A DNA stretch of 64,000 nt, taken from NCBI RefSeq assembly GCF_002073915.1, contig NZ_CP012841.1, positions 260,506 to 324,505 of the forward strand, given 5' to 3'. A model generated the notes under the pieces. The model ran no database searches, was not told where the DNA came from, and was given only the letters and a program-made list of their open reading frames with translations. Below, one piece after another: positions 1 to 9,779 of the stretch. Position 1 is the stretch's first letter, and each line of letters begins with the position of its first letter. Both the position numbers and the translations under genes were made by a program. This stretch comes from Candidatus Riesia pediculicola. Its GTDB lineage: Bacteria > Pseudomonadota > Gammaproteobacteria > Enterobacterales > Enterobacteriaceae.

Positions 1-64
1 GATTTTTTGGAATTACTTTTTCAAAAATTATGGAATTTTTAAGAAATCTTTTAAAGAACACAAA

Positions 65-3000
65 ATGAAAGAACTTGAAAAGATATATAAAACAATTGTA
101 GAAAAATCTAATCTTCTATTCGATAAAAACTATTCTCCAGAAGAAATAGAAAGAACTATCTATCAGTTCTGGAAATCAAAGGGATTTCTTGAAAGCGAAT
201 TTCCTAAGAAAGATCAAAAAACGTTTTGTATCGTTGCTCCTCCTCCGAATATTACGGGAAAACTTCACATTGGACACGCTCTACAATATTCGATCATAGA
301 TATGATGATACGATATCGAAGGATGCGAGGGGATTCCACATTATTGAAGTGTGGAATTGATCATGCTGGAATTGCAACTCAGATTGTCGTAGAGAAATAT
401 ATACTTGATCGATACAAAAAAAACAGGATAGATTTCGGAAAGAAAGAATTCATCAAGAAGATCTGGGATTGGAAAAAAGAAATAGTTCAAATTATGGATC
501 TTCAGATGAGATGTTTAGGTAACTTAGTTCCGAAAAGATATAAATTTACGATGGATCAAGATGTTTCCGAAGCTGTTACTTCAGCGTTCATCAAATTATA
601 TGAAGATCGATTAATTTATCAGGCTAAAAAATTGGTCAACTGGGATCCTAAGTTAAAAACTGTTATTTCCGATTTAGAAGTTGGAACTGAGAGATTGGAA
701 AAAATAATGTGGTATATTCGATACCCGATCATAGGAGAAGAACATAGACTTGAAGAAGATCGAAAATTCATTGTGATAGCAACTTCTGATCCAGAAACGA
801 TCTTTGGAGATTCTGCTGTAGCTGTACATCCATCTGATAATAATAAGAAACACCTAGTTGGACGAGAAGTTTCAATACCGATAGTGAATCGAAAAATACC
901 AATTATTTCAGACTCATTCGTAGATATGAAAAAAGGTACTGGATTTGTAAGGATTACTCCAGCTCATAACTTTCAGGATTACGAAGTATCGATCAATCAT
1001 GATCTTCCGATCATCGAAATATTTGATAAAAATAGAAATATGCAAGAATTTGCAAGGGTTTTCTTTCATTCAAAAGAAAAAGAGATGAGTAAATTTCATA
1101 TTCCATCTTTTTTTCGAAAAAAGGATGATATGAAGGTGAGAAGAGAGATTCTGGAACATCTGGAGTCTTCGAATTTACTGGTTGGAAATAAGAAATATAT
1201 TTCGAAAGTAAATTATAGCGAACGGAGTAAATCAAGAACTTATCCTATTCTAACAGATCAGTGGTTTATTAAAGTCAAACCCTTTATACAGGAAGCTATT
1301 TCTGCTGTTAGAGATAAGAGAATTGAATTTTTTCCAAAAAAATATGAAAATATTTACTTCTCTTGGATGAAGAGAATGAAGGATTGGTGTATATCAAGAC
1401 AGTTATGGTGGGGTCATAGAATACCTATATGGTATGACGAATCTAGAAAGATTTACGTGGGAAATAATGAAGAAGATGTTCGAAGAAAATATTTTTTAAA
1501 AAAAAATACAAAGTTGATTCAAGAAAAAGATGTTTTGGATACATGGTTTTCTTCTTCTTTATGGATTTTTGTGTCTTTTGGATGGCCTAAAAAAAACAAG
1601 AGTTTATCTGCTTTCCAGCCTACCGACATTTTAGTGAGCGGTTTTGACATCATATTTTTTTGGATATCTAGAATGATTATGATGACAATGTATTTCATCA
1701 AAGATGAGAAAGGATGTGGAAAAGTACCTTTCAGAAAAGTTTATATAACAGGATTGATATGCGATCAAGATGGACAAAAAATGTCTAAATCAAGATCTAA
1801 CATAGTAGATCCAATTTCATTCATAGGAAGATATCCAAAAGAATTCTCTAAATTGATGATATATTATCGAAGGACTGAAACCAGTCGAGATATGCACTTT
1901 TCTTCTTTTCAAAATCAGAAAGGGGTTCAAGATCAGAAAAAGATCAGGTTATTGGGTGCAGATTCTTTAAGGTTGACGTTAATTTCTTTATCTTCCGGAT
2001 CTAGAAAGATATATTGGAATACAAATCAATTATACGGATATCAAAATTTTTGCAATAAGCTATGGCATGCTAGTAGATTTATACTGAATAACGTTGGTCA
2101 AGAAGGTCAGAATGTTTTAAAAGATCATTGCAAAAAAAAATTTTCTTTGGATCGGTGGATTATCTTTAAATTAAAAGAGACGGTTAGTTTATATCGAATA
2201 GCTTTGGATTCATTTCGATTTGATATGGCGTCTAAGATTTTATATAAGTTCGTTTGGAATCAATTTTGTGATTGGTATCTAGAGTTTTCAAAAATTTCCA
2301 TTCAGGATGGAGACAAAGAAAGAAAAATTTCTGTTAAAAATACACTTCTTATGGTATTAGAAGAAATTTTAAAGTTATCTCATCCGATGATACCTTTTGT
2401 CAGCGAGTTTATTTGGCAGAACATTCTTCAAATAAAAAAGATCGACAACAAAAAAAGTTTTTCTTCTATTTTAGAAAATTCATTTCCGATCGGAATTCAA
2501 TTAAAAGAACTTAAGGAGAAAAAAAACATAAAGTTATGTTTTGAAGTAGAATTGATTAAAAGATTCATATCAACTTTGAGAAATCTCAAGTCTCAATTTA
2601 ACTCTTCTGAAGAAAAAATCTTCAAAATATTGATTACTAAATTTTCTAAAAACGAGATAAGAAAAATTTTTTATCGATATTTTCGATTTATAAACCAGAT
2701 GATCAAAATTCCCATATTTATCATCGAAGACGAAGACAATGAAGATAAAAAAGTTCAATATCATCATTTTTTAATCAAGTCTTTTGAAAATTTATTAGAA
2801 CTCAGAATTGTGTTTTTCAATCCTTCAAAGGACGATGATCCACATTTCCTAGACGAAAAAAAATTGAGAAAGAAGTTAGATAAATTAGAAAAGGAGAAGG
2901 AAATTCTCCAAAGGGATCTCAAGAACATTCAATTTTTAAAAAAAGCTCCAAAAAAAATTATAGTAATGAGAGAAAGAAGAATTCAGTCAATACTTGAACA

Positions 3001-3070
3001 AAGAAAGATCTTATTACGATTAATTAAAAATAAAACCCTTTTCTCTTCTCATCGAATTAAAATAAATTGA
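65..3070 (+). CDS. valS: Valyl-tRNA synthetase
   Basis: Class I cytosolic synthetase that charges tRNA-Val. The catalytic core is intact: HIGH motif at residues 68-71 and KMSKS at 572-576, followed by the anticodon-binding helical domain and a C-terminal coiled coil at about 935-990. It has 1001 aa against 951 in E. coli, partly from about 20 extra N-terminal residues; no later ATG lies before the conserved region, so the ATG at 65 is kept. The CP1 editing domain is unusual. The family motif TTRPET reads TSDPET (240-245), and the distal motif KITPAHD reads RITPAHN (296-302). These positions correspond to E. coli T222, R223, K277 and D283, so proofreading of tRNA-Val mischarged with threonine may be weak. 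The gene is convergent with pnp and overlaps it by 22 bp. Confidence 0.97.
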   Translation: MKELEKIYKTIVEKSNLLFDKNYSPEEIERTIYQFWKSKGFLESEFPKKDQKTFCIVAPPPNITGKLHIGHALQYSIIDMMIRYRRMRGDSTLLKCGIDHAGIATQIVVEKYILDRYKKNRIDFGKKEFIKKIWDWKKEIVQIMDLQMRCLGNLVPKRYKFTMDQDVSEAVTSAFIKLYEDRLIYQAKKLVNWDPKLKTVISDLEVGTERLEKIMWYIRYPIIGEEHRLEEDRKFIVIATSDPETIFGDSAVAVHPSDNNKKHLVGREVSIPIVNRKIPIISDSFVDMKKGTGFVRITPAHNFQDYEVSINHDLPIIEIFDKNRNMQEFARVFFHSKEKEMSKFHIPSFFRKKDDMKVRREILEHLESSNLLVGNKKYISKVNYSERSKSRTYPILTDQWFIKVKPFIQEAISAVRDKRIEFFPKKYENIYFSWMKRMKDWCISRQLWWGHRIPIWYDESRKIYVGNNEEDVRRKYFLKKNTKLIQEKDVLDTWFSSSLWIFVSFGWPKKNKSLSAFQPTDILVSGFDIIFFWISRMIMMTMYFIKDEKGCGKVPFRKVYITGLICDQDGQKMSKSRSNIVDPISFIGRYPKEFSKLMIYYRRTETSRDMHFSSFQNQKGVQDQKKIRLLGADSLRLTLISLSSGSRKIYWNTNQLYGYQNFCNKLWHASRFILNNVGQEGQNVLKDHCKKKFSLDRWIIFKLKETVSLYRIALDSFRFDMASKILYKFVWNQFCDWYLEFSKISIQDGDKERKISVKNTLLMVLEEILKLSHPMIPFVSEFIWQNILQIKKIDNKKSFSSILENSFPIGIQLKELKEKKNIKLCFEVELIKRFISTLRNLKSQFNSSEEKIFKILITKFSKNEIRKIFYRYFRFINQMIKIPIFIIEDEDNEDKKVQYHHFLIKSFENLLELRIVFFNPSKDDDPHFLDEKKLRKKLDKLEKEKEILQRDLKNIQFLKKAPKKIIVMRERRIQSILEQRKILLRLIKNKTLFSSHRIKIN

Positions 3071-5166
3071 ATTCTTCCTTGCCGATCGATATCCACTGCT
3101 TTCACAGAAAGTATTTGACCAATTTGAATTTGAGACTTCCTACTAGTAACTTTTTTGTTTGAGAATCGAATATCTTTCAAAGGTTTGTTAGTTTGCATAC
3201 GAACTAAACCTTCCTTCTTATTACTTAAGATAGAAACAAATAATCCAAAATCAACTATTCTGATAACTTTTGCTTTGTATACACATCCGATTTCAACTTC
3301 TGAAGTGATTTCCTTAATTCTGAGAATCGTTTTCTTGATACTAAGTTCATCCATCGAAGAAATTTTTACCTCTCCTGTATCTTCAATATCAATTACCGAA
3401 TTAGTTTCTTCTGTTAATGAACGTATGGTGGATCCTCCTTTTCCTATCAAATCTTTTATCTTATGAGGTTCAATATATATTTTTCGAATTCTTGGAGCAA
3501 AGTTGGATATGGATTTTCTTGGATTAGATATCGCATTTTTCATCTTTTTCAAAATTTTACATCTTGCTTCTTTTGCTTGAAAAAGAGCAAATCGTAATAT
3601 TTCATCCTCAATTCCGTTAATTTTGAGATCCATTTGTAAAGCACTGATTCCTTCTTCATTTCCCATCACTTTAAAATCCATATCACCGAAATGATCTTCA
3701 TCTCCTAAAATGTCAGAAAGAATTACAAAATTTTCTTTTTCTTTGATCAAACCTATCGAAATTCCAGCTATCGCTGATTTTATTGGGATTCCAGCATCCA
3801 TCATCGCAAGAGAGGTTCCGCAAGCAGAAGCCATAGAAGAAGATCCATTGGATTCTATCACTTCAGATACAACTCGTATAGTATATGAAAAATTGGAAAA
3901 ATTTGGCATAACAGCTATCATTCCTCTTTTTACAAGATTTCCGTGTCCTATCTCTCTTCTTTTTGGGACGCCAACTAATCCGATCTCTCCGACAGAATAA
4001 GGAAGAAAATTATAGTGTAATATGAAATGATCTAGTTTTTCACCTACAATCTCATCTCTTATTTGAGCATCTCTTTCATTTCCTAAAGTAACTATTACTA
4101 AAGTTTGTGTTTCTCCTCTCGTAAATAAAGAAGATCCATGCGTTCTAGATAAAACTCCTACACGACAGTCAATTTTTCTGATCTCATTCAATTTTCTTCC
4201 ATCGATTCTAATTCCTTCATTCAATATTCTACTTCTTACTATTTCCTTTTCTATTCCAAAAAATATTTCATTCGCCTGAAATGAGTTGAAAACTTCTAGA
4301 TTCAGAGATGCTTCAGAAAAAATTTTATCTTTGATCTCTTGAATCCTTGAAAGACGAGTTTTTTTATCTGGAATTAAATAAGCATCTCGTAAATCCTTTT
4401 CAACTTTTTCCAAAATATAATTTTTAAGATGAAAATCGGTTTCTTCTTTTTTTTGAAAGACTTTCTTTGAACCGATTTTTTCAGATAATTTATTAATATT
4501 ATCGATGATAGTTTTTTGATACTTTTTAGAGAAATCAATAGCTTCCAATATAATATCTTCCTTGAGTAAGGAAGATCTTGCTTCCACCATTAAAATTTTG
4601 TCTTCCGTTCCAGAAACTATCAGATCCAATTCACTTTCTTTTAGATCTTCATAACTTGGATTTAAGATATATCTTCCTCCAATATAACCGATTCTAACCG
4701 ATCCGATAGGTCCGTGAAAGGGAATATGAGAAATCGAAAGTGCAGCAGAAGCTCCTATTATTGATAGGATATCCGGATTAATTTTTGGATTCACTGAAAC
4801 CACAGTAGCAATGATCTGAATTTCATTTCTAAATTGCTCCGGAAAGGCTGGTCTCAGAGATCGATCAATCAGTCTAGACGTCAATATTTCATTTTCTCCG
4901 GATCTTCCCTCCCTTCTAAAAAAACTTCCAGGTATTCTTCCAATTGAATAAGATCTTTCTTGGTAATTCACAATCAAAGGAAAGAAATTAGACTCTTGTT
5001 TTTTTTCTTCTGTTTGTTCTACAACCGAAATAAGGACAGAGGTACCTCCCATATGTATTATTAAAGAAGAAGTGGATTGTCTAGCTAAAGATCCAGTTTC
5101 TATCACGCAATCATTCTTTCCCAATTGAAAAGTTTGAACAAAAGAACTCAGGAATTTTTTTCTCAA
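3049..5166 (-). CDS. pnp: Polynucleotide phosphorylase
   Basis: 3'-to-5' phosphorolytic exoribonuclease, core of RNA turnover; 705 aa against 711 in E. coli. In order: first RNase PH domain (about 10-140), helical linker, second RNase PH domain with FTRGETQ and the acidic SDILGDEDHFGDMDF segment (about 485-500), KH domain with IGKGG (about 560) and S1 domain (about 625-700). The S1 segment that usually reads EGLVHIS reads EGLVRMQ here. The start is a TTG preceded by AAAGG; no ATG lies close enough upstream. Last gene of the minus-strand nusA-infB-rbfA-rpsO-pnp cluster. The stop overlaps the 3' end of valS by 22 bp. Confidence 0.96.
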   Translation of the reverse strand: MRKKFLSSFVQTFQLGKNDCVIETGSLARQSTSSLIIHMGGTSVLISVVEQTEEKKQESNFFPLIVNYQERSYSIGRIPGSFFRREGRSGENEILTSRLIDRSLRPAFPEQFRNEIQIIATVVSVNPKINPDILSIIGASAALSISHIPFHGPIGSVRIGYIGGRYILNPSYEDLKESELDLIVSGTEDKILMVEARSSLLKEDIILEAIDFSKKYQKTIIDNINKLSEKIGSKKVFQKKEETDFHLKNYILEKVEKDLRDAYLIPDKKTRLSRIQEIKDKIFSEASLNLEVFNSFQANEIFFGIEKEIVRSRILNEGIRIDGRKLNEIRKIDCRVGVLSRTHGSSLFTRGETQTLVIVTLGNERDAQIRDEIVGEKLDHFILHYNFLPYSVGEIGLVGVPKRREIGHGNLVKRGMIAVMPNFSNFSYTIRVVSEVIESNGSSSMASACGTSLAMMDAGIPIKSAIAGISIGLIKEKENFVILSDILGDEDHFGDMDFKVMGNEEGISALQMDLKINGIEDEILRFALFQAKEARCKILKKMKNAISNPRKSISNFAPRIRKIYIEPHKIKDLIGKGGSTIRSLTEETNSVIDIEDTGEVKISSMDELSIKKTILRIKEITSEVEIGCVYKAKVIRIVDFGLFVSILSNKKEGLVRMQTNKPLKDIRFSNKKVTSRKSQIQIGQILSVKAVDIDRQGRIQFILIR

Positions 5167-5233
5167 TTACTTTACCTTTATCGAATTTATGAACGAACGG
5201 AGAATTAATTTTTGTTCTTCTTTTTTAAGAAGT

Positions 5234-5467
5234 TTAGTTATTTTTATATTTTCCAATTTTTAAATTTTTCACGATTGAAATATATTGATAAAAATCTTTT
5301 TTTTTAAGGTAATCTAACTTTTTTTTTCGATTAGAAACAAATTTCAAAAAACCTCTTTTGCTATGATGATCTTTTTTGTGAAAGATAAAGTGATTCTTTA
5401 AACGATTTATTTTTTTAGTTAATATCTCAATTTGAGACTCGATTGAACCAGCATTGAACTCTTTCAT
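5234..5467 (-). CDS. rpsO: 30S ribosomal protein S15, shortened N-terminus
   Basis: Primary 16S rRNA-binding protein of the small subunit platform. The core from residue 8 on matches E. coli S15 throughout, including the rRNA-binding HKKDHHS segment (30-36) and the LDYLKKKD helix. It has only 77 aa against 89. The first helix is missing, and a few residues between KEF and the GS-ESQ segment are deleted. An in-frame TGA lies two codons upstream of the ATG at 5467, so the short form is real unless there is a sequence error. An AAGAG stretch lies at a suitable Shine-Dalgarno distance. truB, normally between rbfA and rpsO, is absent; the 235 bp left there holds no recognisable gene. Confidence 0.9.
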   Translation of the reverse strand: MKEFNAGSIESQIEILTKKINRLKNHFIFHKKDHHSKRGFLKFVSNRKKKLDYLKKKDFYQYISIVKNLKIGKYKNN

Positions 5468-5702
5468 ATATCAACTCTTTTTAATTCATAAAAAGTAAAT
5501 TCTGAATCCGTAAATAAGAAAAATTTACAGAGTATTCGAGTCACTTTAAATGATATGATACTCGAATGCAAGAAAAATAGTTTAATATTTTCACTTTTTT
5601 AAAAGTTTATAAAAAACAAAAATTTTTGAAAAACTTTAAAAAAAATCGAACATTTTTCAGAATTGAAAAAATTTTTAATTAATCATATTTAAAAAAAATA
5701 TC

Positions 5703-6101
5703 TTATGAAAAAACTCGATTTTTAGTAGTTAATTTTATGAGATGATCAATTCTGATCGATTCTTCTATCGAACGATCTTGAAAAAAAGTCAGTTTAGGTA
5801 TCATTCGAATTTCTATTTTTTGTGCTAAAAGATACCTAACCATTTTTAAAAATTGACGATCGTTAAGTAACTCAACAACTTCTTTTGAAGATTTCTCCTT
5901 ACGTGAAAATGAGATCATTTTTGAATATGAAAAAAAAATAGAAAAAAATACTTTTGCAAAAGAAAGATCTCTTCTAAGATCAACATGTAATATCATGATT
6001 TTTTTCATTCTAGGATCCATGATATGTCGATGTAAGATCCAAGAAAGTTCCTTTTGTATCATTCTGGATAATTTCTTTGATCTGTATATGCTTCTTTTCA
6101 T
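5703..6101 (-). CDS. rbfA: Ribosome-binding factor A
   Basis: Small KH-fold protein needed for maturation of 16S rRNA and the 30S subunit; 132 aa against 133 in E. coli. Recognisable family stretches are the N-terminal helix ending in KELSWIL, the IMDPRM segment (about 28-33), RDLSFAKVF (about 43-51) and the C-terminal IPKLTFFQDRS (about 100-110). It sits in its usual place after infB in the same direction, 30 bp apart, so co-transcription is likely. The middle part is lysine- and serine-rich and more divergent than the ends. Confidence 0.94.
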   Translation of the reverse strand: MKRSIYRSKKLSRMIQKELSWILHRHIMDPRMKKIMILHVDLRRDLSFAKVFFSIFFSYSKMISFSRKEKSSKEVVELLNDRQFLKMVRYLLAQKIEIRMIPKLTFFQDRSIEESIRIDHLIKLTTKNRVFS

Positions 6102-6131
6102 GATGGCGACATATATACTTATCTAACTTTT

Positions 6132-7748
6132 TTATTCAAAAACTATGATTTTATCACCTATCTGTAGATTTACAAAAGATTTTATCTTAATTCCACATTC
6201 CACGCCCTCTCTAACTTCAAGGACATTATTCTGAAACCTTTTTAAAGAATCAATTTGGATGTTCCGAAAGATTACTTTTTTGTCTCGAAATATTGAAATA
6301 ATACTATCCTTTCTGATCTTTCCACTACTGACCATACAACCTACGATCACACCTCGATCTTTTGAGGATTTAAAAATGTTTTTGACATATAATTTTCCAA
6401 TCTGTATCTTATCATTAAATGATTTTCTTTCTATTTTATTCATCTCCATATCTATTTCTTTCAGTAATTCATAAATTATAGAGTGATTTCTTATATCTAC
6501 AAATTTTTTCTTTAGAAGGTTCTTTGAAGAATGATCGATCTGAACGTTAAATCCAAATATTATCGATTTAGAAGTAATGGCTAAAATTATATCGTTATTA
6601 TTGATCCGTCCAACTCCTTTTTCTACAATTTTTACTTGTGAATGAGTCTTTTTCAAACGTAACGAACGATTTCTCTCTTCCAACGAATTTTGTATGGTAT
6701 CTAATATTCCTTGTGTATCTGTCTTTAAAATGATATTTAAACTGATTATCTTCTCATCTCCTTTTAAAAAAGCTCCTTCATTTTCTTTCTCAAAACATTT
6801 TTTTTGATTATCCAGCTTGATCTCTCTAAACTTATTCTTTCGAAGTAAAGCAAAATCTTTTGCTTTCTTTTCATCTTGCAAAACGATCAAATCATCTCCA
6901 GCTAAAGGTACATCAGATAATCCCAGTATCTGAACGGGAAGACTCGGAAAAGCATCTTCTACATTTTTTCCATTTAAATCACGAATATCTTTCACTCTTC
7001 CGTATTCAAATCCACACAAAATGACATCTCCTTTTCTTAAAGTTCCTTCCTTAACTATAATGTTTGCAATTGGACCTCTTCTATTATCTAGATGGGATTC
7101 AATTACTATTCCTTTTGCTGGACAATTTTGGAGCGCTTTCAATTCCATCATTTCTGATTGAATTAAAATCGCATCCAATAGTTCATGAACACCTTCTCCT
7201 GTTTTAGCAGATACATAAATAAATTGATTTTCCCCTCCTAGCCTTTCTGATTGAACTCCATATTGAAGAATATGGTTTTCTATATCCTTATCATAATTTT
7301 TTTTTATATCGATTTTATTCACTGCAACTATAATTGGAATTTTAAAGGATTTAGCGTACTGAATCGATTCTATAGTTTGACTCATAATACCGTCGTCCAT
7401 TGCTATGACTAATAAAACGATATCTGTTATGTTGATTCCGCGTAACCTCATCTTATAGAAAGCGGAATGACCTGGAGTATCTAAAAAAGTAATAGAGGAT
7501 TTTTTTTGATCATCATTAATTTGAAAATAGTAAGCATTGATCTTTTGCGTAATCCCTCCTATTTCTTTGGACGAAATTTCCGTAGAACATATTTTGTCTA
7601 ACAAAGAAGTTTTCCCATGATCGATATGCCCTACTACACTTACAATTGGAGGACGAGATTTTAATATCCCTTTGTATTTTCGTAGCATATAATCACGATA
7701 CCTAACTATTTCAAACTCAATATCTCTTTCGTTCTGATCAATTTGCAT
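6132..7748 (-). CDS. infB: Translation initiation factor IF-2, N-terminally truncated
   Basis: GTPase that brings fMet-tRNA to the 30S subunit. Only the conserved core remains: G1 motif GHIDHGKT (40-47), DTPGH, NKID, then domain II and the C-terminal fMet-binding domain with ECGIKIK near the end. It has 538 aa against 890 in E. coli, so all N-terminal domains (about 380 residues) are gone, more than in the natural internal-start forms of E. coli IF2. The ATG at 7748 has AAGGATAGG upstream and an in-frame TAG four codons before it, so no longer reading is possible in this frame. The 858 bp between this gene and nusA may be the fossil of the lost part. Confidence 0.95.
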   Translation of the reverse strand: MQIDQNERDIEFEIVRYRDYMLRKYKGILKSRPPIVSVVGHIDHGKTSLLDKICSTEISSKEIGGITQKINAYYFQINDDQKKSSITFLDTPGHSAFYKMRLRGINITDIVLLVIAMDDGIMSQTIESIQYAKSFKIPIIVAVNKIDIKKNYDKDIENHILQYGVQSERLGGENQFIYVSAKTGEGVHELLDAILIQSEMMELKALQNCPAKGIVIESHLDNRRGPIANIIVKEGTLRKGDVILCGFEYGRVKDIRDLNGKNVEDAFPSLPVQILGLSDVPLAGDDLIVLQDEKKAKDFALLRKNKFREIKLDNQKKCFEKENEGAFLKGDEKIISLNIILKTDTQGILDTIQNSLEERNRSLRLKKTHSQVKIVEKGVGRINNNDIILAITSKSIIFGFNVQIDHSSKNLLKKKFVDIRNHSIIYELLKEIDMEMNKIERKSFNDKIQIGKLYVKNIFKSSKDRGVIVGCMVSSGKIRKDSIISIFRDKKVIFRNIQIDSLKRFQNNVLEVREGVECGIKIKSFVNLQIGDKIIVFE

Positions 7749-8606
7749 ATCGTAGTCCTATCCTTATAGATATAGTTTCGATTTCAAGATCTATTTCGAT
7801 GAAATTCATATACAGAATTCATTTTTGTTCTCTTCAGATAGTTTAAACCTTTTCAATAATTCTAAAAAATAGGTTTTTTAAATTAAAAATGGTTTCTTAA
7901 AGAGAAATTATGAAAGGTTTTGTAAGATTTTCGAATCAAACTCTCTTGTTTTCTTTAAAAGAAAGAATAATTTTAAAATTGGAAATTGTTTTCGTAGTTT
8001 TTTATTCTCTGTAATTCTTCTCAATCCTTCGGTTGAGAGAATTTTTTCTAGACACTCCATTTGTATTCTTTTGTAGAGTGATTTCAAAGAAAATTTTTTA
8101 ATTGATGGATCTATTGATCAAGATTACCTTTAATATCGTCAATCTCTTCTTAATGATTTTTTTTTATATTGAATAAACGATTTTGTAGAGTTTTTCTCAA
8201 GAGGATTAAGAATTTTCCGAATTCAAACTTTCATTAATTGAGTTGTTCTCTAATGATTAATTGATATTTAATTTTCTTGATTTAAAAAATATCTCTAATT
8301 TTTTCTTCTTTGAATGTTAGGGAAATTTCCACGAAGTTTTAAGATTTTGAATTCCTCATTTCCTAAAGATATCTCTAAAAGAATTTCAAAATTCGTAACT
8401 TATACATCTCAAATTTTCAACTCTTAAAAAAAATGAAGTAAATTTGCGGATTCCATCGTTTAGTTTTTTTAAATTGAACATTTTTTTAAATTTTTTCTAT
8501 TCTATTCAACAAAAATCAATTTCTTTCTTTAATCCCTATACAATATCTATTTTTTGTCTCGGTCTTGTATCTTCTTCATTATTTCTTTCAATACATATTA
8601 CAGTCT
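7749..8606. other. Long spacer between infB and nusA, probable gene fossil
   Basis: In relatives nusA and infB are nearly adjacent, and here nusA has lost its C-terminal repeats and infB its N-terminus, so this 858 bp is most simply the decayed remainder of both. On the minus strand a 31-codon open stretch at 8386-8481 has an LKKL...I pattern vaguely like the IF2 N1 domain; this is a weak resemblance. On the plus strand a tiny open frame (7910-8014, 34 codons) ends just before a hairpin with a T-run. A longer open frame on the plus strand from 8444 is only an accidental reading overlapping nusA. Confidence 0.5.
8018..8047 (+). terminator. Possible intrinsic terminator on the plus strand
   Basis: Nine-base-pair stem (8018-8026 with 8031-8039, two G-T wobbles), tetraloop CTTC and a run of six T at 8042-8047. 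The stem is richer in G and C than the surrounding spacer. It points along the plus strand, where the only thing upstream is the 34-codon open frame 7910-8014, so it may end a small transcript or be a relic. Confidence 0.35.
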
Positions 8607-9779
8607 TCAAATCGCTCTCCTTCTACCAGAAGAAAGAATCTCTTTTGGAGAAATACTTAAATTTCCTTCAATATTTTCTAAAAATACTTTTTTTTCCTCC
8701 TTATTCTGATTGTTCTTAAGCAGCATCTCTTTTTCCGTCATAATGTTTAGCTCCCATCTATCATCTTTTCGATGTTCTTTCAATAGTTGAGAAGCTAATC
8801 TAACGTTCTGTCCATTTCTTCCAATAGCTTGAGCTAAATTTCTTTCTTCAACAGCTATATCGACACTGTGCTTTTTCTCATCTACTATAATCGAAGAAAC
8901 TTCTGCCGGAGCCATTGCATTAATCGTAAATCGAGCTAAATTTTCATTCCATAATATGACGTCAATTCTTTCTCCACATAATTCGTTGGAAATAGATTGA
9001 ACTCGAGATCCTCTCATTCCGACACAGGCACCTACAGGATCTATCCTTTTATCATTAGTAATGACAGCCATTTTTGAACGTGTTCCCGGATCTCTAACAA
9101 TAATTTTAATTTCTACAATTCCTTCATAAATTTCCGGAACTTCTAATCGAAATAACTCGATTAACATTCTTTTACTCGTTCTACTCACTATCAGTTGAGG
9201 ACGACCTCTAGAATCCTGACGAATATCGTATAAAACTCCCTTGATTCGATCATTAATTCTAAAGTTCTCACGTGGCAACATGTCCTCTTTAGAGACTATC
9301 GCTTCGATATTTTGTCCAATATCAAATATTGTGCTATCTTTATTAACTTTTTTGACAATTCCGGAAAGCATTTCTCCACTTCTTTCGCTAAATTGTTGTA
9401 CGACGATATCTCTTTCAGCCTCTCTTACTTTTTGAAAGATAACTTGTTTCGCTGTTTGGGTAGCAATACGATCGAATTGAATAGATCTTATTCGATACTC
9501 TAAATAATGGCCTAGTTCGACCCTTGGATTTTCGAACTGTGCTGCTTCCAATGTGATTTCCAAAGTTGGTTGGACCACTTCCTTTACAACTAACCATCTT
9601 CTAAATGTGTCAAAATCTCCTGTTTTTTGATTGATACTCACACGCACATCAATATTTTGAACAGATTTCTTTTTCGTTGCCGTTGCTATCGCAATTTCAA
9701 GGGCTTCGAAAATCTTTTCTCTTGGAATCGATTTTTCATTAGATACTAATTCGACAACAGTAAGAATTTCTTTATTCAT
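8607..9779 (-). CDS. nusA: Transcription termination/antitermination protein NusA, no acidic repeats
   Basis: RNA polymerase-bound elongation factor for pausing, termination and antitermination. Present in order: N-terminal polymerase-binding domain (1-130), S1 (about 135-200), KH1 and KH2 (about 230-345, with [11 protein letters not shown] and [15 protein letters not shown]). The ATG at 9779 is chosen over a TTG one codon earlier because it matches the family start and follows AGGTAG. It has 390 aa against 495: the two C-terminal acidic repeats that contact the polymerase alpha subunit and N protein in E. coli are missing, as in Gram-positive NusA. About seven extra residues lie between LASQL and WELN. 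rimP, normally upstream, is lost. Confidence 0.95.
   Translation of the reverse strand: MNKEILTVVELVSNEKSIPREKIFEALEIAIATATKKKSVQNIDVRVSINQKTGDFDTFRRWLVVKEVVQPTLEITLEAAQFENPRVELGHYLEYRIRSIQFDRIATQTAKQVIFQKVREAERDIVVQQFSERSGEMLSGIVKKVNKDSTIFDIGQNIEAIVSKEDMLPRENFRINDRIKGVLYDIRQDSRGRPQLIVSRTSKRMLIELFRLEVPEIYEGIVEIKIIVRDPGTRSKMAVITNDKRIDPVGACVGMRGSRVQSISNELCGERIDVILWNENLARFTINAMAPAEVSSIIVDEKKHSVDIAVEERNLAQAIGRNGQNVRLASQLLKEHRKDDRWELNIMTEKEMLLKNNQNKEEKKVFLENIEGNLSISPKEILSSGRRRAI

Noticed and set aside
8444-8719. Plus-strand open frame of 91 codons overlapping the nusA end
   Set aside because: It overlaps conserved nusA codons on the other strand, consists mostly of Phe, Leu, Ser and Ile, and resembles no family.
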